A DNA stretch of 64,000 bases from contig NZ_CP059560.1 of the NCBI RefSeq assembly GCF_017894385.1, forward strand, positions 5,340,501 to 5,404,500. Reading direction: 5' to 3'. The position numbers were made by a program, and so were the translations under genes. The notes beneath the pieces were generated by a model. The model ran no database searches. It was not told the DNA's origin and saw nothing but the letters and a program-made list of their open reading frames with translations. Position 1 is the stretch's first letter. Each line of letters opens with the position of its first letter. Origin of the DNA: Aromatoleum petrolei. Lineage in GTDB: Bacteria; Pseudomonadota; Gammaproteobacteria; Burkholderiales; Rhodocyclaceae. Shown in pieces: positions 7,963 to 16,752 of this stretch.

Positions 7963-9471
7963 ATGAGTGATCTGCGCACCGAGAGGCCCTCGCTCGGCCT
8001 CGCCCTGCTGCCCATCGTCCTCACGCTCGGCGTGCTGGGCGTGCAACTCTTCTATTACAAGGACTTCACCCCCCACGTACCGCTGGCGATCGGGCTTGCG
8101 ATCACCGCGGCGATCGGATGGCTGCAGGGCCATCGCTGGCAGCAGATGGAACAAGGGGTGCTGCGCATCGTCAGCATCGGGCTCCAGTCGATCGCGATCC
8201 TGATCGTCGTCGGCATGATCATCGGTACGTGGATCGCGAGCGGCACGGTGCCCTATATCATTCACGCGGGACTCAACCTCCTGACGCCCCAGTGGTTCCT
8301 TGCCGCGGGCATGCTGCTGTGCTCCCTGGTGTCGGTGTCCCTGGGGACGTCCTGGGGCACGACCGGCACGGTGGGACTCGCGCTGATGGGCATTGGCGCG
8401 GGTTTCGACATCCCGCCCTACTGGACTGCCGGCGCCGTGGTATCGGGCGCGTTCTTCGGTGACAAGGTATCGCCGCTATCGGATACGACGAACCTCGCTC
8501 CCGCCGTAACCGGCGTGGGCCTGTTCGATCACATCCGCAACATGATGCCCACGACGATCCCGTCGATGCTGATCGCGTTCGCAATCTACCTCGTTGCGGG
8601 CTTCAGCCTGATCGGCGGCCAGGCGGTCGACTTCAGCAAAGTCGAGATGATCACGACCGGCATCGAGAAGCACTTCACGCTGTCGTGGACGGTCCTGCTG
8701 CCTGCCGCCCTCGTGCTGTTCCTCGCGCTGCGCAAGATGCCCGCGATCCCGTCCTTGTTCGCCGGCGCCATCGCCGGAGCGCTGGTCGCCATGGTGGTAC
8801 AGGGAGCGAGCGTGCACGATGTGTTCGCCTACATGCAGGACGGCTACAAGCTCGAGTCTGGGGTGAAGGAGATCGACAGCCTGCTCAACCGCGGCGGCAT
8901 CCAGTCGATGACCTGGGTCATCACGTTGGTCATGATCGCGCTGGGTTTCGGCGGCGCACTCGAGCACACGCGCTGCCTCGAAGTGATCGTCGACGCGATG
9001 CTCAAGCGTACGCGCCGCTTCGGTTCGATGCAGGCCGCGGCAACGGGCACCGCGATCGCGACGAACCTGGTTGCGGGCGACCCCTACCTCTCGATCGCCC
9101 TGCCCGGCCGCATGTACGCCCCCGCGTATCGCGGCAAGGGTTATTCGACGCTGAACCTTTCGCGCGCCCTTGAGGAGGGTGGCACCCTCGTGTCCCCGCT
9201 GGTGCCGTGGAACGCGGGCGGCGCCATCGTCATCACCGCACTCGGACTCGGCGTGGCCGAAGGCAATTTCCAGAACCTGCTGTATATTCCTCTGTCGTTC
9301 GCATGCTGGCTGTCGCCGGTGATCGGCATCTTCTACGGCTACATGGGCTGGTTCTCGCCACGCGCCAGCGCCGCGGAAAAAGCGCGGTGGCACGCTGACG
9401 GCGAAGCGATCCAGACCTTCGAGCACGATGAACCGATAGGTGGCCTGAAGCCGAGTCCGGCGGCGGCCTGA
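7963..9471 (+). CDS. NhaC family Na+/H+ (or substrate) antiporter
   Basis: A 502-aa polytopic inner-membrane protein with about 11-12 hydrophobic helices. The family segments SLGTSWGTTGTVG and GDKVSPLSDTTNLA are highly characteristic of NhaC antiporters. A second block, TNLVAGDPYLSIALPGRMY, is also typical. GGAGAC lies six bases before the start. NhaC members exchange Na+ for H+, and some exchange organic substrates such as malate and lactate. Here it lies divergently from the amidase gene within a catabolic island, so it may export or import a pathway compound or adjust Na+ for an Na+-coupled permease. That role is inference. A GC-rich hairpin and T-rich tract follow the stop at 9515-9549. 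Confidence 0.85.
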   Translation: MSDLRTERPSLGLALLPIVLTLGVLGVQLFYYKDFTPHVPLAIGLAITAAIGWLQGHRWQQMEQGVLRIVSIGLQSIAILIVVGMIIGTWIASGTVPYIIHAGLNLLTPQWFLAAGMLLCSLVSVSLGTSWGTTGTVGLALMGIGAGFDIPPYWTAGAVVSGAFFGDKVSPLSDTTNLAPAVTGVGLFDHIRNMMPTTIPSMLIAFAIYLVAGFSLIGGQAVDFSKVEMITTGIEKHFTLSWTVLLPAALVLFLALRKMPAIPSLFAGAIAGALVAMVVQGASVHDVFAYMQDGYKLESGVKEIDSLLNRGGIQSMTWVITLVMIALGFGGALEHTRCLEVIVDAMLKRTRRFGSMQAAATGTAIATNLVAGDPYLSIALPGRMYAPAYRGKGYSTLNLSRALEEGGTLVSPLVPWNAGGAIVITALGLGVAEGNFQNLLYIPLSFACWLSPVIGIFYGYMGWFSPRASAAEKARWHADGEAIQTFEHDEPIGGLKPSPAAA

Positions 9472-9514
9472 CGGCTATCCGGCAAGGCGGCGCCGCGATG
9501 CGCCGCAAGCCTCG

Positions 9515-9549
9515 GGCACGGCCCCTCTTCGAGGGGGGCGTGCCTTTAT
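9515..9549 (+). terminator. Intrinsic terminator after nhaC-type gene
   Basis: GGCACG and CGTGCC form the base of a long stem that continues through CCCCTC/GAGGGG to a small loop, followed by TTTAT. It lies 44 bp past the antiporter stop. The trailing bases also spell TATAAT (9547-9552), which might serve the downstream regulator as a -10 element, but no good -35 is seen. Confidence 0.7.
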
Positions 9550-9596
9550 AATTTGATCTTTCCTGCAGACACGAGCGTCGACACGACGGGACCGGC

Positions 9597-10658
9597 ATGG
9601 CTGACAATCCGCTCCAGCACCAGCGCAAGTTCGACAGTCGCCTGCGCCACAGCAATCAGGCCCACCTGCCGGGACAACCCGCCGAAGGCGTCCCCACGAC
9701 GATCCACAGGCGCATCGGTTTCCTGCTGCTCGAACATTTTTCCATGATGGCGTTTACCGGTGCCGTCGACGCGATCGTCACCGCCAACCTGGTCAGCGGC
9801 AAGCCGCTTTACAGCTTCGAGACATACAGCCTCGAAGGATCGACGATTCGCAGCGACCTCGCGATCAATATCTCGGTCGATGGCGACTTGCGATCCATCC
9901 CCGTGAAGACGCTCGACGTCCTCATCGTATGCGGCGGTTACCGCTCGAAGCTGGAGCCCGCGCGTCCGACCGTCGAGAAACTCCGCGAGGCTGCACGGCA
10001 TCGCGTCATGCTGGGCGGCCTGTGGAACGGCAGCTACCTCCTTGCCCACGCGGGACTCCTCGACGGCTACGCCTGCACGGTGCACCCCGACAGCCGCGCC
10101 GGGCTGGAGGAGGTGTGTCCGCAGGTCAAACTCCTGGCGCATCCTTTCGTCATCGATCGCGACCGGATCTCATCTGCCGGCGCCAACAGCGCCCTGAGCA
10201 TGATGCTGGCCGTGATCCGCAACCATCACGGCGAGGAGGTGGTGCGCGGCGTGGAGGAGATCCTCTCCTGCGACCGCACCCTCGATGACCTGCCCGACCT
10301 TCCGATGACGGCGCTGGCGGACGATCCCACACTGCCCGCGGCACTCCGCACGGTCCTGCAGCTGATGAAGAACAACATCGAGGAACCTCTCAGCATCGAC
10401 GACCTGGCGCAGCACGCCCAGGTGTCGCGCCGCCAGATCGACCGGATGTTCCAGCGCTACATGAATGCCACGCCGGCACGCTACTACCTCGAGACCCGCA
10501 TCACGCGCGCCCGGCGCCTCCTGCAGCAGACGAACGAGCCGATCACCAGCATCGCGATCGCCTGCGGCTTCAGCGGCGCGCCGCACTTCAGCCGTTGCTA
10601 TCGGGAATTCTTCGGCGTCTCCCCGTCCCAGGTCGGCGCGCGGCGGCGTCGCCCCTGA
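9597..10658 (+). CDS. GlxA-like AraC-family regulator with DJ-1/GATase1-like domain
   Basis: A 353-aa two-domain transcription factor. Residues about 40-200 form a DJ-1/PfpI-type amidotransferase-like sensor domain (IGFLLLEHFSMMAFTGAVDA; GGLWNGSYLLAHAGLLDG). The C-terminal 90 residues are an AraC double helix-turn-helix (DDLAQHAQVSRRQIDRMF and ITSIAIACGFSGAPHFSRCY). Relatives such as GbdR, SouR and CdhR control glycine betaine, sarcosine and carnitine use. The gene is transcribed away from the hydantoin genes and ends 6 bp from the convergent sensor-kinase gene. A GTG or other start is possible because no strong ribosome-binding site precedes the ATG. It probably activates the neighbouring creatine/hydantoin genes; the ligand is unknown. 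Confidence 0.85.
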   Translation: MADNPLQHQRKFDSRLRHSNQAHLPGQPAEGVPTTIHRRIGFLLLEHFSMMAFTGAVDAIVTANLVSGKPLYSFETYSLEGSTIRSDLAINISVDGDLRSIPVKTLDVLIVCGGYRSKLEPARPTVEKLREAARHRVMLGGLWNGSYLLAHAGLLDGYACTVHPDSRAGLEEVCPQVKLLAHPFVIDRDRISSAGANSALSMMLAVIRNHHGEEVVRGVEEILSCDRTLDDLPDLPMTALADDPTLPAALRTVLQLMKNNIEEPLSIDDLAQHAQVSRRQIDRMFQRYMNATPARYYLETRITRARRLLQQTNEPITSIAIACGFSGAPHFSRCYREFFGVSPSQVGARRRRP

Positions 10659-10664
10659 GGGGGT

Positions 10665-13052
10665 CTATGCTGCGCGGGTCAGCATCTCGTCCCGGCCGGA
10701 CGCAGCCGGGGCGGGCTCGTCGGGCTGCAGGCAAGGGCCCGCCTCCTCCAGCTCGCGCGCCAGGATGACCCCGAGCCCGTCCTGCGTGCCACGGCAGCCG
10801 ACGACGTCGTCCGCCCCTGCCTTCGCCTCCAGCGTGCGCAAGCGCTCGCTGCTGTCGATCAGGCCCAGCATCTCGCATGCGCCGGCGAGTTTGTGCGCCA
10901 GTTCCTGCACTTCGAACAGATCCCCCTGCTCGAGCGCCTCGGTGATTTGCGGCAAGGTGGCGTCAGCCTGCTCGCGCAGCAGCGCCACCAGGCTCAGGAC
11001 ACGGGCGCAGCCGAACAACCGCGCGTGAGCCACCAGCAGGCGCCTGTCCACCGTGACATTGCGCTCAGCCTCGTTCGCACCCATCTGGGCCGGGCTGTGT
11101 CGCTCCTTCGGCCCGAGCACTTCGGCAAGCGTCCGCAGCAGGTGCTCGATCCGTACGGGCTTGGCCACGACGGCGTCCATGCCGTGACCGAGACAGTGCC
11201 GGATGTCCTCGGGGCTGACGCTGGCGGTCAGCGCAATGATGGGCGTGGTCCCGTTCAGATTTCCGGGGTCGCTGCGGATCTCCCGGCTCACTTCGCTGCC
11301 GCTCATGATCGGCAGGTGCATGTCCATGAGGATCGCGTCGAACCCCTGCTGCCTGCAGATGTCGAGCGCCTGCCGGCCGTCCACGGCCGTGCACACGAGG
11401 TGTCCGGCGTGTTCGAGCAGGCCGCACAGGACCAGACGATTCACCTCGACATCCTCCACGAGGAGCAGGCTCAGGCTCGGCAGGTCCGCCGGCGCCACCG
11501 ACGGGGTCACGGATGCCTCCGGCGGCAAGGCCCGTACCGGCACTTCAACCCGGAAGCGGCTCCCCTCCCCCGGCACGCTAGCGACGCCGATCGTTCCGCC
11601 CATGCTCTCGACGAGCTTCCTGCATATCGCCAAGCCGAGGCCGGAGCCGCCGAAACGCCGCGTAATCGTGTCGTCGGCCTGGGTGAAGCGTTCGAAGATG
11701 CGCGCCTGCTGTGTTTCCTCGATGCCGATGCCGGTGTCGCAAACCTCGAAGCGCAGGCGGCTCGCGGCGCCCGCCTTGTCATCGGCGTCGACGCGCAGCC
11801 TGACCTCGCCCTCGAGGGTGAACTTGATCGCATTCGACAGCAGGTTGCCGAGGATCTGCCGCAGGCTCCCCGCGCCGCCGATATAGCGCCCCGCCAGCCC
11901 CGGCGCGATGTCGGCCGCAAGCGTCAGCCCCTTTGCACCGGCCGAGCCGGCCACGAGCAGGAGCTGATTGTCGACCAGCTCCTGAAGGTCGAAAGCCTCC
12001 TCCTCCGGCATCTCCCCACCCTCCTCGATGCGGGCGTAATCGAGGACGTGGTTGAGCGTTGCGAGCAGCAATTCGCCCGACCGCTGCAGGACATCGAGCT
12101 GGTTGCGGGAGGTTTCCGGCATCTCGCTGTGGCGCAGGAGCTGCAGCATCCCGAGCATGCCGTTCATCGGCGTGCGGATCTCGTGGCTCATCGTGGCGAG
12201 GAAGGCCGATTTCGCTCGGTTCGCCGCCTCGGCCGCATCCTTGGCCGCCTGCAGGCTGCGTGTGCGCTTTTCGACCATTTCCTTGAACTGGTCGCGGCTG
12301 TACAGCAGCCGATCGTGAGCAAGCTGGCGCCGGCTGATGTCCTGGCGGATCGCCAGCTGCATGTCGTTGAGGGCCGCGACCACGGCGTCGAGCTCGTCGG
12401 GCACCGCCGAAGGCGGACGCGCCAGCTTCAGCGGCGCATCGAGGCGCCCTTCGCCGAGCAGCCGGGCGAAGCGCGCCATGCTCTCGAGGTGGCGCGTGAC
12501 GAACCACTGGAACACCACGACCAGCGCCGCCGCGATCAGCAGGACCGTGAGCGTCTGGCTCAACAGGATGATGAGCCCGCTCCAGCCGAGCCGTGCGAAC
12601 ACCGCCCCGCGATCGGTCTGCACGACCAGCCGCCCCAGGCTCCGGTCGCCTTCGGGCGCCGGATAGACGAGCTCGAAGCCGTGCTCGATCGGCGCGATCA
12701 CGCGGCGGCGGGCGGGAATCTCGAAGGGAGTCAGGAAGCCGGCGCCCTCCAGCCGCAGGCCGCCGATGTCGGGAAAATCGGAAATCCCCTGCAATTGCAG
12801 GCGCAACTGCTCCTCGTCGAGGTCCCACACGCTGCGTGCGAGACTCGCGAGATAACCGCCGCGGATGAGCTCGATGCGCTCCTCGATCGAGCGCATCTCG
12901 CGCCGGTACTCGATCGCGACCTGCAGGGCGGTCGACAGCAGCGCGAAGCCCAGGCTGCAGGCCAGCACGTAGATCGTCACGCGATGCGCGAGGGGATGCT
13001 CGCGGCGGTAGCCGGGAAGGCGCCGCAGCCAGCGTTCAGCGGCGCGCAGCAT
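10665..13052 (-). CDS. Hybrid sensor histidine kinase (TorS-like)
   Basis: A 795-aa membrane kinase. In order: a transmembrane helix near residues 20-45, a short periplasmic segment, a second helix near 185-205, HAMP, a HisKA domain with SHEIRTPMNG, an HATPase domain with N, G1 (DTGIGI) and G2 (GGSGLGLAI) boxes, a receiver domain with LMDMHLPIMSG, and a C-terminal Hpt domain with AHKLAG. This is the full phosphorelay H-D-H arrangement. It overlaps the upstream binding-protein gene by 17 bp, and GGAGCC precedes the chosen start; upstream codons in this frame are antisense to the binding protein. With the receptor gene and the OmpR-type regulator it forms one operon, presumably sensing a periplasmic substrate through the binding protein. 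Confidence 0.9.
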   Translation of the reverse strand: MLRAAERWLRRLPGYRREHPLAHRVTIYVLACSLGFALLSTALQVAIEYRREMRSIEERIELIRGGYLASLARSVWDLDEEQLRLQLQGISDFPDIGGLRLEGAGFLTPFEIPARRRVIAPIEHGFELVYPAPEGDRSLGRLVVQTDRGAVFARLGWSGLIILLSQTLTVLLIAAALVVVFQWFVTRHLESMARFARLLGEGRLDAPLKLARPPSAVPDELDAVVAALNDMQLAIRQDISRRQLAHDRLLYSRDQFKEMVEKRTRSLQAAKDAAEAANRAKSAFLATMSHEIRTPMNGMLGMLQLLRHSEMPETSRNQLDVLQRSGELLLATLNHVLDYARIEEGGEMPEEEAFDLQELVDNQLLLVAGSAGAKGLTLAADIAPGLAGRYIGGAGSLRQILGNLLSNAIKFTLEGEVRLRVDADDKAGAASRLRFEVCDTGIGIEETQQARIFERFTQADDTITRRFGGSGLGLAICRKLVESMGGTIGVASVPGEGSRFRVEVPVRALPPEASVTPSVAPADLPSLSLLLVEDVEVNRLVLCGLLEHAGHLVCTAVDGRQALDICRQQGFDAILMDMHLPIMSGSEVSREIRSDPGNLNGTTPIIALTASVSPEDIRHCLGHGMDAVVAKPVRIEHLLRTLAEVLGPKERHSPAQMGANEAERNVTVDRRLLVAHARLFGCARVLSLVALLREQADATLPQITEALEQGDLFEVQELAHKLAGACEMLGLIDSSERLRTLEAKAGADDVVGCRGTQDGLGVILARELEEAGPCLQPDEPAPAASGRDEMLTRAA

Positions 13053-13821
13053 CCGGCTCCGTTCCTTCGAGTTCCGCCAGGTAGGCATCCGCGTGCGCGC
13101 GCTCGAGGCGCTGCAGGCTGCCGTCCGCATGCATTTCGGCGAGCCGCCGGTCGATGTGCGGGAGCAGGCTTTCCAGCGGCGAGCCCCGGCGCACGGCGAC
13201 GTAGTAGTGCTCGGTGACCAGCGGCTTAGGCAGGCGCATGATCTCGTCACCGTAGCCCAGACGCTGCCCCTGCAGACGCCAGGTGCGGAGCCCGACGGGC
13301 ATGAAGTCGATACGCCCGAGCGCGAGCTTGCGCACGTTCTGTTCGCTGCGCGACACCCGCTCGACCTTCAGACGCGCCTCGGCGAAACGGTCGAAACGCT
13401 CGCCGAAGCTGTCGCCGAGCAGCAGTCCGACGGTCTTGCCCTCCAGGTCGCTCCAGCGCGAGAACGCGAATTGCCGGTCGCGCCGGACGAAGAGGACGAT
13501 GGGGTCGGCGACGAGGTACTGTATCGAGAACGCAAGCCTCCGCTCCCGCTCCGATGTACGGTAGGCCGCGACGACGACGTCGACGCGCCCCTCCTGCGCT
13601 TCCAGCAGGCAGCGCTTCCAGTTGCCCAGCGGCTCAGTGCGCAGCTCGTGCCCCATCTCGCGGAAGATCCCGCGTACGACCTCGGGCGCGAGTCCGCGCA
13701 ACTGGCCCTGCGTGACCCACGACACCGGCGGATAGGCGGGATGGCCGCAGGCGCTGAACGTTGCCCCCTGCGCACCGGCGGCGAGCCCGCACAGGGCCAG
13801 CGCCACGCTCGCGCGCCTCAT
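13036..13821 (-). CDS. Periplasmic solute-binding-type protein paired with sensor kinase
   Basis: A 261-aa protein with a cleavable signal peptide (MRRASVALALCGLAAGAQGA) and an amino-acid-type SBP_bac_3 fold: a mature ACGHPAYPPVSW start, DVVVAAYRTSERERRLAFS and WSDLEGKTVGLLLGDSFGERF. The start ATG overlaps the response-regulator stop as ATGA, and the gene's 3' end overlaps the kinase start, so translation of all three is coupled. There is no transporter permease next to it, so it most likely acts as a ligand receptor for the kinase, as TorT does for TorS, although the fold differs from TorT. The ligand is not readable from sequence; creatine, creatinine or a hydantoin are context-based guesses. 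Confidence 0.85.
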   Translation of the reverse strand: MRRASVALALCGLAAGAQGATFSACGHPAYPPVSWVTQGQLRGLAPEVVRGIFREMGHELRTEPLGNWKRCLLEAQEGRVDVVVAAYRTSERERRLAFSIQYLVADPIVLFVRRDRQFAFSRWSDLEGKTVGLLLGDSFGERFDRFAEARLKVERVSRSEQNVRKLALGRIDFMPVGLRTWRLQGQRLGYGDEIMRLPKPLVTEHYYVAVRRGSPLESLLPHIDRRLAEMHADGSLQRLERAHADAYLAELEGTEPDAARR

Positions 13822-14543
13822 GGGCGTTCGCGTGGAACCGGAGTGAAGCGGTATCCGGCCCCGTGCACGGTCAGGATGACTTTCGGGCTCGCGGGTTCGT
13901 CCTTCAGCTTGCGGCGCAGGCGGCCGACCAGCACATCCACGGTGCGGTCGCTCGGCACCCATTCACGGTTGCGGATCTGGTCGAGCAGCTGGTCGCGGCT
14001 CATCGTCTGACCAGGATGACGGAGGAAGGCTTTCAGGAGCTGGAACTCGCCCTCGGTGAGCTCGGCCTCGACGCCCGATGCGTCGACTAGCTGGCGGCGG
14101 TCCGGGTGCAGCGTCCAGTCGCCGAACGCCACCTCCTTCCCGCGTGCGGAGCCGGCGGTCATCGACCCGGAGCGTTTCACGCGCCGGATGAGATTCTTCG
14201 CCCGCGCAAGGATCTCCCGCGGGTTGAACGGCTTGGTCACGTACTCGTCCGCCCCGCACTCGAGGCCGACGATGCGTTCGATCTCGTCCTGCTTGCCCGA
14301 CACGAGGATGATGCCGACTTCGCTATTCACGCGGAGCTCGCGCGTCAGGGTCAGCCCGTCCTTGCCCGGGAGCCGGATGTCGAGCAACACGAGGTCGATG
14401 TTCTCCCTCGCGATGACAGCCTCCGCCTCCTCTGCAGTCGCCGCGCACAGGACACCAAAGTCCTCGGCCGCGAAGTAATCCGCCAGGCAGTTTCTGGTCA
14501 CGGGGTCGTCATCGACCACCAGCACAATTGCTTCACCGGCCAC
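13818..14543 (-). CDS. OmpR/TorR-type response regulator
   Basis: A 241-aa two-domain regulator. The receiver has the acidic pair DDD near residues 11-13, the phosphorylated Asp in LVLLDIRLPGKDG (about residue 55) and the Lys in YVTKPF. The C-terminal winged helix runs to RTVDVLVGRLRRKL and GAGYRFTP. The start is a GTG at 14543 with GGAG about nine bases upstream. It is the first gene of the regulator-receptor-kinase operon. Target promoters are probably the creatine/hydantoin transport and degradation genes on both sides, which is inference from position. Confidence 0.9.
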   Translation of the reverse strand: MAGEAIVLVVDDDPVTRNCLADYFAAEDFGVLCAATAEEAEAVIARENIDLVLLDIRLPGKDGLTLTRELRVNSEVGIILVSGKQDEIERIVGLECGADEYVTKPFNPREILARAKNLIRRVKRSGSMTAGSARGKEVAFGDWTLHPDRRQLVDASGVEAELTEGEFQLLKAFLRHPGQTMSRDQLLDQIRNREWVPSDRTVDVLVGRLRRKLKDEPASPKVILTVHGAGYRFTPVPRERP

Positions 14544-14609
14544 GCCTTCGTGCTCCTACCTTCGCGATGTCCTGCGTGCGTTCATGACCACATCCACCGG
14601 ACGGCAGCG

Positions 14610-14984
14610 TCAACCAAGGACCGCAATTGCCTCGATCTCGACGCGCACGTCACGCGGCAGCTTCGCCACCTGGACCGTCGAACGCGCCGGACGATGCTCG
14701 CCGAACGCCTCGGCATAGACCGCGTTCATGTCGGCAAAATCGCCCAGATCCTTCAGGAACACGGTCGTCTTGACGATGTTCGGGAGATCTGCGCCGGCCT
14801 GCGCAAGCACCGCCTTGAGGTTCGCAAACACCTGACGGGTCTGCGTGCCGATGTCCTCGCCGGCAATCGATCCGTCGGCCGCGAGCGGGATCTGGCCCGA
14901 AACGAACAGGAGGTTGCCTGCCTGAACCGCGGGGGAATAAGGTCCGGCCGGGGATGCAGCCGAGGATGCGGTGATGAACTTCAT
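14610..14984 (-). CDS. RidA family enamine/imine deaminase
   Basis: A 124-aa RidA/YjgF protein with canonical features: GPYSPAVQAG, LLFVSGQIPL, and the active-site Arg in PARSTVQVAKLP followed by VEIEAIAV. RidA hydrolyses reactive imines/enamines such as 2-aminoacrylate to the keto acid and ammonia. GGAGAAGGC precedes the start. It lies between the MHS transporter and the sensory operon on the same strand. In amine catabolic islands it may deal with imine intermediates from sarcosine or amino-acid oxidation. It retains the key Arg, unlike the second Rid protein in this window (53422-53820). Confidence 0.9.
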   Translation of the reverse strand: MKFITASSAASPAGPYSPAVQAGNLLFVSGQIPLAADGSIAGEDIGTQTRQVFANLKAVLAQAGADLPNIVKTTVFLKDLGDFADMNAVYAEAFGEHRPARSTVQVAKLPRDVRVEIEAIAVLG

Positions 14985-15117
14985 GAAGTGCCTTCTCCGT
15001 GGGATGTGTACGTCGCCGGCCGTGGAACCGGCGACGTGGTCTTGAGCTTAGGCAGCTTTCTGGCGCATCGCTTATCGCGATCCGCCAGGGACTTGCCTGC
15101 TTGCGTCGCTTCTCGAT

Positions 15118-16446
15118 TCAGGCACGCGCTTTCGTGAAATCCTCACCCGAGTGTGCCTTCGACGCGAGGATCGCGACCAGCGACACCGCCGCCGCTACGA
15201 CCAGGTACCACGCCGGCGCGAAGGCATTGCCCGTGTTCTTGATCAGCCAGGTGCAAACGAAAGGCGCCGTGCCACCGAAGAGCGTGTTCGCGAGGTTGAA
15301 GCTCAACGCAAAACCGCTGTAGCGCACCGTGGTCGGGAAGGTCTCGGCGAGGAAGCACGCGAGCGTGCCGTCGTTCATCGCAAGCAGCAGTCCGAACATG
15401 ATCTGAATCATCAGCATGGTCTCGAAACTCGCCCCGGGCAGCGCCTGGAACAGCGCGACGCTCATCGCCATGAAGCTCACCGATGCGAAGATCAGCATGG
15501 TCTTGCGGCCGAACATGTCGGAGAGCTTGCCCATCAGGAAGATAAAACCGATGTAGGCGATCAGCGAGATCGTCGCAGCCCGGAACGATGCCGCTTCGGT
15601 CAGGCCCTGTTCGGTGCTGAGATAGGTCGGCATGTAGGACAGCAGCACATAGAAGCCCACGGCGTTCAGGCTGGCGACGCCGAGCGCGACGATTACCTGC
15701 CGGCGATAGCGGGTGAGCAGCAGCCCGAGCGGCGCGGCCTCCTTGTGCGCATGCTTGGACTCCATCGCGCGGAACGCCGGCGTGTCCTCGAGGTTCGTCC
15801 GGATCCAGCGACCGATCAGGCCGAAGGGCGCGGCGAGCAGGAAGGGCAGGCGCCAGCCCCACGAGTGCATCTCTTCGGTCGTCAGAACTGTGTGCATCCA
15901 TGCGACGAGCAGCGAACCGAAAAGCAGGCCGACAGCGGTGCTGGCCGGCACCAGGCTGGTGTACAAGCCGCGTTTCTTTGGCGGCGCGTATTCCGCGATG
16001 AATGCCGAGGCGCCGGCATACTCGCCCGAGGCCGAAAAACCCTGTACCAAGCGAACCAGCAGCAGGAGCACCGGGGCCCAGATTCCGACCATCTCGTAAC
16101 TGGGCAGGAAGGCGATCAGGAAGGTCGATCCCGACATGATCAGGATCGACAGCGAAAGCGCGTCGCGACGTCCGATGCGATCGCCGATGTGACCCCAGAT
16201 AACCCCCCCGATCGGGCGTACGAAGAAGGAAATCGCAAACACCGCGAACGTCGACATCAACGCCGTCGCGCGATCCTCGCTAGGGAAGAACACGGCCGCG
16301 ATGATGGTGGCGAGATAGCCATAGGCCGCGTAGTCGAACCATTCGACGAAATTGCCGATGAAGCTGCCGGCAGCGGCGCGGCGCAAGAGGCGCTGATCGC
16401 TATTCACGGCAGCGTCGCCCCTCAGTACGGCTTGTTGTGTATGCAT
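15118..16446 (-). CDS. MHS-type MFS transporter (ProP-like)
   Basis: A 442-aa major facilitator with 12 predicted helices. Family hallmarks of the metabolite:H+ symporter (MHS) group include an early FVEWFDYAAYG, GHIGDRIGRRDAL in loop 2-3, RLVQGFSASGEYAGAS, and a central LSDMFGRKTM. The group imports zwitterions and acids such as proline/betaine, alpha-ketoglutarate and citrate. The start at 16446 is preceded by GTGGAGACAAC. It lies downstream of creatinase on the same strand, separated by 306 bp with a strong hairpin. Creatine, a betaine-like zwitterion, is a plausible substrate by context. Sarcosine or another compound is equally possible. Confidence 0.85.
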   Translation of the reverse strand: MHTQQAVLRGDAAVNSDQRLLRRAAAGSFIGNFVEWFDYAAYGYLATIIAAVFFPSEDRATALMSTFAVFAISFFVRPIGGVIWGHIGDRIGRRDALSLSILIMSGSTFLIAFLPSYEMVGIWAPVLLLLVRLVQGFSASGEYAGASAFIAEYAPPKKRGLYTSLVPASTAVGLLFGSLLVAWMHTVLTTEEMHSWGWRLPFLLAAPFGLIGRWIRTNLEDTPAFRAMESKHAHKEAAPLGLLLTRYRRQVIVALGVASLNAVGFYVLLSYMPTYLSTEQGLTEAASFRAATISLIAYIGFIFLMGKLSDMFGRKTMLIFASVSFMAMSVALFQALPGASFETMLMIQIMFGLLLAMNDGTLACFLAETFPTTVRYSGFALSFNLANTLFGGTAPFVCTWLIKNTGNAFAPAWYLVVAAAVSLVAILASKAHSGEDFTKARA

Positions 16447-16752
16447 GTTGTCTCCACGAAACCAGGTGTGTATCCGTCCGGCGCGCACGGCAGACCACGG
16501 CAGGCCCGTGCGGTACGGGCGCGCGGAACGGCAAATCCGGATAGGCAGGCAGCGGCGACCCCGCCACGGGGGCGCAGCGCCGAAAGCCGGTTGTCAGCGG
16601 CCCTTTCAGGGCCGGTGCGGTGCGGGCGCTAGGAAAAGGCCCGGCGGCTTTTTTTCATGAATGTGTCTCCGGCGTGATCGCCGCCCTCTTGCGGGGCAGT
16701 CATAGTTTTGCATGCCTGCCGCGGGGGACGCGGCAGGCCGGTTTCCGTCGGT
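16447..16752. other. Gap between creatinase and MHS transporter
   Basis: A 306-bp region without a convincing gene. It holds a perfect ten-base-pair hairpin just after the creatinase stop (listed separately) and a smaller GGCCCT/AGGGCC hairpin at 16599-16613. Promoter elements for the transporter may lie here, but none is clear. Confidence 0.4.
16714..16738 (-). terminator. Strong hairpin after creatinase
   Basis: GCCTGCCGCG and CGCGGCAGGC pair perfectly over ten bases around a five-base loop, starting 15 bp past the creatinase stop. On the minus strand it is followed by ATGCAAAAC, not a clean U-run. It may act as a 3'-end stabiliser or partial terminator. Confidence 0.5.

Noticed and set aside
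9547-9552. TATAAT as a promoter for the AraC-type gene
   Set aside because: It falls in the T-rich tail of a terminator and has no convincing -35 hexamer at the right distance, so it is not listed as a promoter.
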